64,000 nt of DNA from Eudorina sp. 2006-703-Eu-15 (Eukaryota > Chlorophyta > Chlorophyceae > Chlamydomonadales > Volvocaceae): the NCBI GenBank assembly GCA_003117195.1, contig BDSI01000040.1:558658-622657 (forward strand). Reading direction: 5' to 3'. The notes beneath the pieces were generated by a model. That model was not told the origin of the DNA. It saw only the letters and a list, made by a program, of their open reading frames with translations, and ran no database searches. The position numbers were made by a program, and so were the translations under genes. Positions 35,401 to 47,100 of this stretch are shown here, piece after piece; the first letter of the stretch is position 1; every line of letters begins with the position of its first letter.

Positions 35401-38400
35401 GCTCCGCTGGCTCTGGTACTGTCACGTCTCCGGATGAGGGCACGTGCACTCCCACACCGGGTGCTGCCGGCTGCGAGGGCCCCGCCGGATCCACCTGCCA
35501 ACCCAAGCCTCAGGCCCCGCAACCGCCCCGGGATCCGACCCGGGAGGTTCGGCGGGTGGTGGCGCTGCGGGAGGCCCGACTAGCTGCGGAAGAGGAACGC
35601 CGGGAGCAGGAGGCCTGGGAGATGCTGCTGCTGGGAGCCCGGGATGGCGGTGGGGGCGCAGGTAGCGGTCGCGATCGGGACAAGACGTCGGCGACCGCGG
35701 GGCTGTCCGGTGAGGCGGTGGCGGCGGCGGCGGCGGGAGCTGGTGCAGCTGGCGGCAGCGGCGGTGTGGGCCGCGGCGGCGATATGGAGGCGGGGATGGG
35801 CGGCTGGCGCGCCCGGCTGCGAGTGTGCGCTGTGTGCGAGGAGCCGGGTGGCCAGGTGAGGGGCGGGGCGAGGGGCGGGTGCGCATCAAGGTGTGTCTCT
35901 CGCTGGCGGTCCGTTCCGTTCCATAACGCGGTGAGCTAGGGTAGGGTAGTTTTGGTGTAACGGTCGCGCTGACGAAGGATCGAGCGGACCCTTGCCCCCG
36001 TAAGGTGTGTGGATGTGTGTTTTACAGAACCCGCCGTATGTGTTCAATCGTATGTGTTGAATGAGAAGCCCACCCGTATGTGTGTGTGCGCGGTGCGCGC
36101 GCCCTGCAGGTGTGCTGTCCCCGCTGCCGCCGCGCCTACCACACGCTATGTCTCACGCCGCGCTGGCTCAGCCCCGCCTACACGCCGCCGGGTCAGCGCT
36201 GGCGGTGCAGCAACTGCGGCAACGAGAACGAGGCGGTGGGTGGTCGCTGGGCTGGTGAGGTCGGGCGACGGCAGGTGCAGCCGCCGAGGGATCCGGTCAG
36301 GGCAGAGGGTTGCCAACAGGTGATGTGATGCGGGTGAGGATTTCGAAATGGCGTAACTGGATGCCAGCCGGAACTAACGCAGCCGATTGCTCATGTGTGA
36401 CGGCAGCCACTTCATCCTTGGACCGCTGTCTTCAGAATTCGATGACGGCCACGACAAAGTAGGACCGATACCTGGGGCGGGGAGGGTATGGGCTCCTCGG
36501 CCGTGTCGAAATCGTCGAGACCCGTGCCGGATGTGAAGTCTCAGGCAACCGCGGTCACGCGTTCAGGCAGGAGGTACCGTACCCCAGCCCAAAACAAGCG
36601 GCGCGTGGTCAAGGATCCTCCCCCATGCCACCCCCGTCACCCCCATGAGCTTCTTTCTGATGTGCAACATGTCTAACCGGCCGCCCTTCCCCCTCACGGC
36701 GCCCCTGCAGCCCCAGCACGCGGGAGGCAGCCACGGGGACGGCGGGGGCGCGTCAGAGGAAGGTAGGCAGCTAGAGCGGCGGAGGTGGTGCAAGACGGCG
36801 GCTGAGGCGGAAGAGCCCCTTCTTAGCTCTTCCCCACGCCGCGATCTGATGACCTGGAACCCTGCCCCGCGCCCTGCCCCGCCCATAATGGGCGCCTTAC
36901 CAATTCCCGCCCTCTTTCCCATACCTGGTCCCGTCCCGTCTGCCAATCCCCCCCGCCTCACGCCCCCCTTCCCCATCAGAGCGCATGGGACTCACGCCCG
37001 ACTGGATCATCATGGCGGGCGCCTTCAAGGTCTTCCAGCTGCCGGTGAGCGAGAGCCGTCCAGCCACGTGTGTTTGTGTGTGTCACGTCTGACGTGTGTG
37101 TGCGGATGTTGAGAATGTGGCCTGAAACCCTGGGATTGGGCGATGCAAGCCTGCCACATAGCGGGCCGCGAGGCCGTACTGTCAGGCGCGCCCCTTGAGG
37201 CAGGGTTGCGCCTGAGTTAAGGGGCCGCAGGCGCGAAGTCTTGAAGGGGGAGTCGATTGAGCGTACCCACGAGGGGGAGAGCATATGAGGACGAGGCTGG
37301 AAATAGTGGACGTGATCAGGACACGAGCTCAGCATGACCTGATAAATAACTCAGTGAAATCAGTAAAATTTGGTGGGGGCTTCTCGTACGGAGTCTGCTG
37401 CTGCTGGGTGCCCTCGCCTTGCCCGCCTGCTTGCAGCGCCCGACGGCCGCTGCGCCCTACATCCGCGGCTTGCTGGACCCGTGCACCAACTCCAAGGTCG
37501 GCGTCATGGGGGCACGTGGGAGATTGTGCATCCATTTGCACCCATGTTTACTATTCGCTAGCCCAAAGAGTGGATTCTTGGCGGATGACGTACGGCTCCC
37601 CTCTCCCTCGGTGGCCCGCAACCGGCCAGTGCTTCCTGGCCTGTGTACGTCAGATGCTGTGCGCATTATAAGCTAACCAACCAACTCACCAACCACCTTT
37701 TTGCGCCGTACATCTTCCAAGCAGATGAACCCCAACATCCCCGCGGAGAAGTTGTACGACAAGGAAGACGATGGCCTCCGCTTGTCCAACAGCTGGGCGG
37801 GCTATTACGTGATCCTGAACCCCGAGTACACGTCGCAGGTGAGGACAGCGTGTTGGAAACCCTGCGCCGGAAACCTGGGGCGGGGCATGGCGGGGCCGGA
37901 TCGATGGGCGTGAGGCGGAGTCGGTAGTGGAGAGGCGTGGCGCTGCCTCGGCGCTGCTTGCGACTGGGCTTCCCCTCAGAGCCTGGCCTGCGCCGATTCG
38001 CGAATCACCGCAACCACGGCTGCCGGTTCTGGGGACCTAGCCCTACGGCCCTCGGTTTACTCGACATCATAGACATTGCTTTGCGAGGACGCCAAGCCCC
38101 GCACTCGCAGACGAGAGCTGCTCGCGGACTGCACATCAGAGCCCTGCGGCTGCGCCTTACACCCGCCGTCTACTGCACCATCCGTCCGTCCGCCCAACCC
38201 ACCGACCCGCAGACCCAGTGGCGGTTCGTGAACAGGGCCATCGATGAGGTGGAGAACGGCTCCGTGCCGGCTGTGCTGCTGCTGTGCCGCAACTCCACCG
38301 ACACGGCGTACTTCCAGCGGCTGAGACCCTACCCGCGGGTCATGCTCAGGCGGTGGGGCTCGGGAAGTCCGGATGGAAGGGCGCTGGGTGCGGAGCGCGG

Positions 38401-40400
38401 GGGTTACGGGAGACAGCAGCACCTGTCCCGAATCAGAGTAGCACAGACGATTGGACGGGGAAGCCCAGCACGATCTCCCGCCGACGTTCGTACTTGCCGT
38501 ACCGGGTGACACGTGACCGCTATTGCAGTATGCCCGTGCCCGAAGCCCGGGGCCGTGGTGTTTTTCACCGCGCTGGCTACCGTGCATGGCGTATGCAGTA
38601 ATGCCTGGCGACTGCCGGGGCCGGGCCACTGCCTGCCTGGCTTATCCCATCCATCGATGCCTTTTCATCCTCATGGTTGTCAGTCGAGACATCGCCCCCT
38701 CTCTCCCTCCGGCCGCCAGGACCAGCGCGCGCTTCAAGGACTACGACAAGACGCCCATTGGGTTCGGGATCGCCGTGTTCTGCATCGCCCCCCGGGGCCC
38801 GAGCCGCACCCACCTCTACAAGCGCTTCATCGACGCGTTCGGGGACTGGGGCGAGCCCAACATCCCCATCGACTCAGGTGGGGCAGACCTGCTGCCAGGA
38901 GGCGGCACTCGCGGGTCCTCTGTACGCCTGCTGATGTGCGTCCCCAACACCTGTGGTAACACAGTATGTCATGTACCGCATTCTGAGTCCGAGTGCGCGA
39001 CGGAGCGCATTGCAGTGAAGCGCAGCGCAGATCTGGGATGCCTGTGTACTTTCAGGGGGCTTACGGTACGTGTCGATCCCGGGCCCTCCACGCCGGATCT
39101 CCCTCACGTCTCCACCGCAGCCTTCATGGACAGCCCCGCCTTCTCTGAGCTGCTGGACCGCCTGGCGGACCACGCCACCCGCCACATGCGCGACACGTGG
39201 GTGCAGTGCAGCGCCTGCCGCAAGGTAGGGTGCAGCATGGTGCGGTACGGTACAGACTTGTGTTTGGCGCGGCAACGGCAGAGATGGTGCCGTTACAACG
39301 GCCAGCAGTCCTCGATCGGTTTCTCGCATTGCGTTCTGCTCTGCTTGCGGCGGCTCCGCCGCCGTTCGGTACCTGCGGGGCAGAAAGAGCGACTTTGTGT
39401 GGGGATGGGAGGTGAGCCGTGTGCCACCATATTTCGCTATGCCCACGCTGAAACCTCTAGTTATCCTATCACACGGTCATACTCAGGAGCTGTAGAGCAA
39501 TCGAAAGTGTCTGTGTTGGACCAATGTACAATGCCTTTCTCCCCCGGCCTGCCGTGACCTTGCTTTTTGATGCGTGTTTCCAGTGGCGCATCGTGCCGTA
39601 TGAGGTGTACCGCCGTCTGGACGAGCAGCTCTCTCATCAGCAACGTCAGCGGGATCGTCCAAGCGGCAGCGAGGTCGGGGAGGAGGGACCGCAGGAGTCA
39701 GCGAGTGAGGGCGGCGAGGGCGCTGCGCGCCAGCCTGCTGGCACGTGGACGTGCGCGCAGCTCGGGTGAGTTGCGGAGGGCTGGCTGATGTAGGCTGTCG
39801 TGGGAATGTCCCTTGGCGCAGCCTCCACGTCGATGCCTGCCCTTGCTCAGTTGTTGCCCAGGGGCCAGGGAGTGCACAGCAGATGGTGTCCTGTACGATG
39901 CCGTAACATGGATACCGTGCCTGGGCGCGTAAAGCGCTTGTGATGAGCAGGGCCAGTTCCGCATTCCGGTTCATGCGCCTGCTGGCCTACCCTCCACCCC
40001 GATGGCCTGGTGTTGCAGCGCCGGATCGGGCTGTGATCGGCCACAGAGCCGCGTGGAGGCGGCCGGGGTGCACTACGCGCGCCAGCGGGGCTCCCAATCA
40101 CAAGCCCACTCCCAGCGCACGGGCCAGCGAGGCGGCGCGCCGGAGCCGCTGCCAGTGGAAGTGCTGCCATGGCCGCCGCATCTCCCATCACACGAGCCAT
40201 GTGCCCCGGGCGACCTGCCGGCGGCGGCACCGGACGCTGGAGGCACGGTGCCGTTTGCTGTGGATGGAAGCCAAGGAGCGCCGCTGTTGCCGTCGGGAAT
40301 GGGTCCAGCTTCAGGACAGGTGATGGAGGCAATTGTACCTGCGGCGGCGGCATCGCAACCTGAATTTATAGCCGGAGGCACAGACTCTACTGCGTGCTGA
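29402..40400 (+). CDS. Chromatin protein: (PWWP-PHD)x2, Dam-type adenine methyltransferase-like domain, CW finger
   Basis: Twenty-one exons: 29402-29954, 30382-30755, 30925-31042, 31522-31618, 31935-32148, 32694-32996, 33514-33571, 33756-34207, 34574-34691, 35031-35157, 35276-35855, 36110-36235, 36711-36762, 36980-37044, 37437-37496, 37725-37838, 38213-38352, 38720-38877, 39121-39224, 39584-39765, 40019-40400 (TGA). They total 4,377 nt, 1,458 residues, phases continuous. The N-terminus is basic, NLS-like. PWWP1 is at ~303-380 (SRVWIK, GYCHWPGVV, HFYG, HDHVW). PHD1 at ~445-550 (CGGC, CVSC, HTLC, WTCGSC) has a Gln/Pro-rich loop inserted. PWWP2 is at ~717-800 and PHD2 at ~988-1040. At ~1085-1215 lies a domain like phage Dam N6-adenine methyltransferases: LLDPCTN, DDGL, NSWAGYYVILNPEY, QWRFVNRAI, VLLLCRNSTDTAYF. 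A CW finger (WVQCSACRKWR...WTC) follows. Probable nuclear DNA methyltransferase or reader; activity unproven. The exon 1/2 junction is uncertain. Confidence 0.82.
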
Positions 40401-42471
40401 GGCTCCTGGTCTTGAGGGCCTGCCAGCCGCGGCCGCTTCAGTCACCGAAACCGGCGACTGATTGCGGCCTAAGCGCTAGAAACAAGCGCAGGAACGGGGT
40501 TCATCGGCGAGGTGGAAGCATTGATGGACGGCGTTCTGCGTGCGGAGGGGGCAGCGCTGATACTTGCAGACCCAGTAAGGACGCTCGAAGGTGAAGTGCC
40601 AGCGGGTGTCAAGGGTACACATGCGGGGGAGCACGCGCAAGGGAGGTGATCAGGGTGTGGATACGGCTGGGCCCCACAGACTTCTCGCATTGGCCTCTGA
40701 ATATGTAGTCAACGCTGGTGGAGCATCGGCGTTCAGGTCATCGACAGCGGAGGACACGGGCACATTTTGTTGCGGTTTGCCTAACACGACGGGACAAATG
40801 TCAACAGGTGCCGTCACCAGTCGTCGGCGGGCCAGGATCCGCAGGCATCAGTGCGGAGCGACGACGCAAGTACCAGATTTCCGGTATCTGCGCCGTACTG
40901 AAATCGCTGTCATCGCACCTGTTCGACCAAGTCGACATAGAAGCGAACACGTCAGTATAGCACTGCCCTGTTGGGCATCGAACTTCGTACCCAGCCAAGG
41001 GCTTACGACCCTGGTGTCACACTGCAAACCACAGCCCGTGAACTGGCATCAGCATTTTTGCCCTTCCGACATTCCGAGCGCAATCCGTGAACTGGTCAGA
41101 CCGCCTGACACATGCCACAACCGTTTCCCTTGGCATGCATTAGGCAAAGCTCGCGCAACTGTCCTCATCAACGTCATGAGGACAACATTTATCCTTTCAC
41201 GGTAAAGGCGGCGCCAGGCGGTTGCAACACACAGGCCACCGCGACTGAGGCATGCGTGTAAGCGTGTCGACGGGTATGGGCCCCACACATTGCACGACAT
41301 GGGGCACGAAAGGCGATGGCAGCTTGCTTCCACATATATGTGCTCAGAAGCAGCGAATACAAAGGCGAGCCAACACCAGATCATCCATCCAAAACCCAGC
41401 ACGGCCCACCTCGTGAACAAAATTACCTCCAATTGCAAGCTGCTGCAGCCAATTTCGCATGGAATCATAGTCAAGTTCAATGCCCTCACAGCGTCGTAAG
41501 CAATGTCCAACGAAAGGCCGCGACCAACGGAGACACCTGTCAACTTGGTCAGTCCACACCAATAGGCCACCGTTAACGTACTCCTGGTGGCCACTTTCCT
41601 CGTCCACGCAATCCTGTCTTACCTACCTAAAGACTCGGTAACGCAACTGTTCATACCGGTCAGAATCGTCAGTGTCGCATCATCGCAACTGAGACCCGTC
41701 CCCTGGCAATATCTAGCCCAACCCTTGGTAACGCTAGATCCCTCCCGCTAGAACCGCTAACCTGAGAAACGCATGCAAGCGCACGCCGCGGCTGCAGAAT
41801 TAGCAAGGCGGCACTGGCGGCGTTGCCCTCAGCTGTTGGGTGCAAAGGACCACGACGTCGCGGCCTGCGCCATGCCGCCCTGTGTCCGCCTGTCTCGATC
41901 TTGCATGCTATCGTCAAGCTGCTGGCCAGACTGCTGTTGCCGCTGCAGCTGGGGCAGCTGCTGTTGCGATGGCCAAGTGTTCAGGTCGTCTGTTGCGGGA
42001 CGGGCGGCTACCCGCGCAACTCCTGCTTGCATGGCCGGGCCGCCATGAGGCCCTGATCGGGCTTGCGCATCTGAAGGTTTGTTCCCCGCACTGCTATCAC
42101 TGTCGTCCTTCCCTACAAGGCAACCGTATCCCCCTGAAGGAGCAAGTAATACGTGATGCCCAGGCAAGCTGAACCCAGCTACGTGACGGCCCTCCGCTGG
42201 AGCTCGAACGCTGATCTTCAGCGTGCTTGGACGAGGAAGCGCCTTCCCACCGAAGCTACCGCCATCTATACAGCCAAAAAGAGCGCCGCTGGCACATGGG
42301 CCCGTGCGGTCAATAAGAACCTGCAGAATGAAGGAGCCAACGAAATAGCAGAAGTTAGAACTTCGGATCGTCCGAGTTTTAGCAAAACCGGCAACGCGTG
42401 GGCAAACGACATGATGGGTTATCCAGTATCGCTTACGGACGCTTGCAGATGCCCCGGCCGTGAACGCTCCT
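40401..42471. other. Convergent intergenic region; possible extra IPC-synthase C-terminal exon
   Basis: Mostly without coding signal. On the minus strand, a Gln/Asp/Ser-rich frame ending in TGA at 41829 (about 42120-41829, including QLPQLQRQQQSGQQLDD) has coding-like composition. It could be an alternative last exon of the lipid-synthase gene upstream of it, but no phase-consistent join stood out. Confidence 0.3.
41257..41261 (+). terminator. TGTAA poly(A) motif, possibly of the chromatin gene
   Basis: First TGTAA seen after the stop at 40400, about 860 nt downstream and on the same strand. Confidence 0.3.
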
Positions 42472-43905
42472 CTACTTGCGGCAAGCGGCATGCGTCTGCA
42501 TGTCCTTGATGCACGTTAATGGGCGTACCTCCTCAAGTTCAAGTTCGCCACCGTCGACGTCGTCGAAGGCCGATAGTGATGATCCACCAATGAAGTCGCT
42601 CATTGGTCGGCGAGTGGTCCAACGGCGGTACATTGTGTAGAAGACCAAAGGGACCGTGTACCAGGCTATGACGACATCTACGGTGTAGTGTTTACGGCTC
42701 GCAACGATAAGAATGGATAGGACGACACCCAAAAGCCATGAAAGCGCCTTCATCAAGACGACGGCACCGTACTCGTTGTAGGCCAGAATACCTGCCAGAA
42801 CGATCAGAGAGTAACGGGTGTGGCTCGACAGTCACACACGCGCACAGAAGGTGCGTACTCCCCACGCTTTCCACGCAATGGTTCGCAACCCCTTCACTCG
42901 ACCGTGCACCTACCGGTCAACATGAAGGTAGTGTGGGAGGAGAAAATAAGATCCCCGCAGCTCTTCGAGACTTGGCGACCCACATCAACGACGATGTGTC
43001 CCGTCCAGTGCTTGGGCCAAGGCCGCCGTGCGCTGGGCTCGTTCGCCCGGCAGTGGAAGCTGGGTCCGGGTAGCTGTGTGACAGAGAACGTGACAATGCG
43101 AAGCGCCTGGCATACTGCGAGAGTCACAGCAAGGACAGAATAGGGGACGAGTTACGGCCAAAGTGGTCACTCCGAGACCTGGGGCGGTACACCATACAAG
43201 AGTCCCAGACTGACACATTTGATTAGGCTTACCGACTAAGACCATGAGGAGACGTGTCCACATCACCACGGTGTAGAAGCGCTTGCGCTGACTAAGGAAC
43301 GGCGAGAACGTCCAAATGACGAAAGTGGCGAACGCGAAGCCAAAGATCGTTTCACTGACCCAGTGTTTGTCAGGTCCAAGCTCCTGTGCAATTCAGTTCC
43401 GGACCACCGTCAAAACTCCGAAGCCGAGGTGTGATGGACTGCCCCAGCAGGACTTCGAACAAATAAAAAAAGATGGGAACTCACCGGTGTCAAATCAAAT
43501 CCTACGTCATGAAGAGGCTCCTCCTGGGGTTGGTGCATGCGATGTGCCAGCTGCGTGAAGATGCCATGGACGTATTGCATCACAATGCCAAATAGCAGGA
43601 CCTTCCAACGCTGTTTGAGTAGTGGCCACTGCAAACAAGGAATGAGGTCCAGAACAAGTCATAGAGGGACACGAAACAAGAGCGCAAGCAGAAGAGGGGG
43701 GGCGCGGCTTGCAAGTCGCCGATCGACAAGTCCTCACCTCGACGACGACCTCCAAGCGAATGCGCCGCCACATTTCCAACATGAAGCGAGAAAAGGCCGA
43801 GCATCCCTGTGGGGCGCTCGACAGGCCATTTCGCGGAGAGCCCACGACCTTCCCCTCTTCCAAAGCGCTGTCTTGTCTGGGCGTGCTTTGCGCTTTTTCT
43901 TCCAT
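42472..43905 (-). CDS. IPCS: Sphingomyelin-synthase-like / inositol phosphorylceramide synthase
   Basis: Five exons: 43905-43738, 43628-43485, 43383-43233, 43114-42914, 42791-42472, phases continuous, ~327 residues. The family order is complete: LLFGIVMQYVHGI, DVGFDLTPELG, HWVSETIFGF, SQRKRFYTVVMWTR, LRIVTFSVTQLPGPSFHC, CGDLIFSSHTTFML, then ASRKHYTVDVVIAWYTV. The His of SSHTTF and the His and Asp of HYTVDVV form the catalytic triad of the PAP2-like sphingomyelin-synthase superfamily. It is closest to plant ERH1-type inositol phosphorylceramide synthases, which transfer phosphoinositol from PI to ceramide in Golgi membranes. Several hydrophobic spans fit a multi-pass protein. The frame ends at 42472, but a possible GTACGC donor after ELELEE (near 42530) could lead to another C-terminal exon. 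Headgroup specificity cannot be read from sequence. Confidence 0.88.
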
Positions 43906-44189
43906 TTCCCACGCGTTTCAACAAATTCGAGGACAAGGTCACCTTGACGCGACTCCAACCAAGAAATATGCCGTAATGACCTAACGTGGCCTTGTTTGTA
44001 AGAAACAATATATTAAAGTCGCGCAAGGGGAAGCAAAGGAACGGAAGGACATGGATGGCACATGGCAAAATTGAATATTGAAGTGGTTGTCACACAACCG
44101 TGTCGTACAGGCACCGGGCAATGACCGCGCACGGGCCAATGGAAGTCGGCAGGTAGCACGTCGTAGATGAATTAAGGACGAGGTTCACC
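43906..44189. promoter_or_regulatory. Putative bidirectional promoter, IPC synthase/TPR gene
   Basis: 284 bp between divergent start codons, with an AT-rich stretch around 43990-44020. No defined motif. Confidence 0.4.
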
Positions 44190-47100
44190 ATGGAAGCGAA
44201 TTCTCCCGCGATGTTCGAGGGTGCTCCCGCAGTGCCTCAGCGCCGGCGCGGAACACCGCCCGCAGCTGTGGCATTGCTAGGTTTAGGAATTGCCGGGGTA
44301 ACTGCAGCGATTACTCTCATCGCTGCACGATCATCATCGAAGCCTGGGTCAAAGGGCCCAGCCGCCAGGAAGAAGGTGGTATGCTCTCGGAATGCTGCCG
44401 TGCCGTCAGGAAGCCCGCAGGTGCGAAATTATTTTTCACCGGATCCAGATCTCTAAGGCGGCATTCAAACCATGCATGTGACGTTGATGCGAGTGGTTCC
44501 AACGCCGCAGCGGCCGAGCGGGTCCTCCTCGCGGACCACCACGTCGCCCAAGAACAACTCCTCCCCGGCGACGACTTCTTCGAAATCGACCGCCCCAGCG
44601 CCAACTAGCTCGGCCATGCGTAAACCGCGGGCTGTAGTTGGCAAGAGTGCGCCGCCCCAAGCACCCCAGCAGCAACCGGGTCCTGGCCCGGCTGCGACCC
44701 AAACGCCACCGGCTGCACCGTCCACAGTCCCTGTGCCCTCACAGGTGCCCGAGCCGGCCCCAGTAGCAAGCACAGCGGTCCCCACGGCAGTGTCAGCACA
44801 GGCATCAGGACAGACACCGGCGCCAGCGTCGGTTCAGGCGCGAGCCACGATCTCTATTCCGTCCCAAGTAGCTAGCAAGCCGACGACGACGGCGGTGCCA
44901 CCGGCAGAGCCGATGGTTACAGCATCAACAGCGCAAGGCCCCGCTGAAAATACGGCAGCAACAGCATCGGCGCCCGCGCCCCGGCCTGTGTCAGCATCGG
45001 TCCCGTCCCCGGCGCCTGCGACAGAGTCTACGAAGAACTCCGCTCCGGCACCGGCCGCACCTCCAGCGCCCGCGCTGATTCCGAGGGATGCTCCACAAAT
45101 GGCGCCCGCCCAGGTGCCTGCAGCTGCAGCGGCCCCGGCCACGGCCACGGCTCCAGCACCAACTCCAGAGCCGGCTGCAGCTCCAGCCCCGGCCCCGGCG
45201 CGGGTCCCGGCCCCAGCACCGGCCGCGGCCCCAGCACCGGCCCCGGCGCAAGCGCCGGCCCCGGCCCCAGCACCGGCCCCAACACCGGCACAGGCCCCAG
45301 CATCGGCCCCAGCACCGGCACAGGTCCCAGCACCGGCACAGGCCTCAGCACCAGCCCCAGCACCGGCACAGGCCCCAGCACCGGCACCAGCACCGGCACA
45401 GGCCCCAGCACCGGCACAGGCCCCAGCACAGGCCCCGGCACAGGCCCCAGCACCGGCCCCAGCACCGGCACCAGCACCGGCACAGGCCCCAGCACCGGCA
45501 CTGGCCCCAGCACCGGCACCGGCCGCAGCACAGGCCCCAGCACCGGCACCAGCAACAGCACCGGCACCAGCACCAGCACCAGCACCGGCCCCAGCACAGG
45601 TCCCAGCACAGGCCCCAGCACCGGCACCGGCCCCAGCACCGGCTCCGGCAGCTCCTGAGCCGGCTGCAGCGCCGGCCCCAGCACCCTCGCCAAAGGCAGA
45701 GCTTATTCCAGAGCCGGCCGCAGCGCCAGAACCACTGGCTCCCGCCCCAGCCCTCGCTTCGAAGGCAGAGCCTGCCAAGCTCACCGCCCCAGCCCCATCA
45801 CGCGAACCAAAGGCCGAGCCAGCAGCAGCACCGGCACCGACCCTAGCACCCGTGCCTAGTGCAGCAACTGTGACATCTCAGTCAGCAGCGCCAGCGCCAG
45901 TCGCTGCGCCGGAATCTGCACCGCTGGCAGGGTCGCCCGCCGTGCCAAAGTCGAGCACCGCACCGGCGTCCTCGGCTGCCCAGCCGGACGCAGCGGCTGT
46001 ACCGGGCTCGGTACAGGCTGCAGCACCAGCGCCACTTGAAATCCCGCAGGCAGCTTCGCCAGCGGCGGTCGCGGGGACGGCCCTGGCAGACCAGGTTCGT
46101 GACCACGGGCCGCAAGCATTACCACGGGAAGCACCAGGGGGAAGACTTGGATTCCATGGAATGCGCGGTGCCCAGGGCGTTGCCATCTTTTTTCCCTTGC
46201 ACTCTGTCTTCATAGCACTATGTACAAGCTGCTGTAGGAACAGGCAGCTTTCTGACAAAAGCGCTGGTTGACATCCGGACCCTGGTCTTGTTTGGCCCCC
46301 AAGGCGGACACCGACGAATTGATTCGGAGCGCGCTGGCGGTCCCCGACGGATCTGAAGGCGCCCAGGCGGAGCAGGAGGGGGCGGCGGCGGCGAACGGCC
46401 AGGCTGCGGAGGAGGCAGAGCCGCAGACGGAGACGGAGGTGCAGGTGAGCGGCACGGCCACACGGCGCGGTGGCGGGGCCGGCGGAATGCCCACCTGGAT
46501 GTCCTTGGTTCTCAACGGCCTCGACAAGGGCTTGGCAGCTCTGGAAATGAAGTGCTGATGCAACGATGGGCGCTCGTCGAGGCCCCATCAGCAGCAATGC
46601 AGATTGCGTTGGGTCTGGCTCGATACGGACAGCACGCGCAGCGACCTTTCATCGTCGCTACTGCGCTGGACTGGCTACGGTGGGGGCGCTGGAAGCTGGG
46701 GTATTTGCACCGCTCCCAGGCTTGTGGCAGGGTGTTGCGGCGGGGACGCGATCGTCTCTACGTCTTGGTGCGGTCAAACACGCTGCAGTAGTTGTGGGGA
46801 AACGGCTGAATCATGGAGTGACCGCACCCCTGTCGCTTCCTCGCGCGTGCTCACCTCGCGTGGCTTCGGACGATGTCTTGGTGTATATGCATCGGCATAT
46901 TGACGAACGCCACGATGTCCACTCTGACCCCGCGTCCGTTCCTCTGCCCCGCCAGGCGGAGCAGCAGCTGCTGGCCGCCACGACGGCCTGGAACGTGCAG
47001 GGCAACCGGGCGCAGGGAGTCAAGATGGCGAAGAAGGCGCTGGAGACTCTGCAGGCGGGGCCCCATCGACCCAAGGTGAGATTAGGTGGCCTCCCGGGGG

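Noticed and set aside
41049..41594. 181-codon minus-strand frame with hydrophobic stretches
   Set aside because: No family resemblance, a competing frame overlaps it, and no splice context supports it.
44834..45784. 316-codon antisense Gly-Ala-rich frame
   Set aside because: It mirrors the Pro-Ala codons of the TPR gene; GC-rich repeats leave all frames open.
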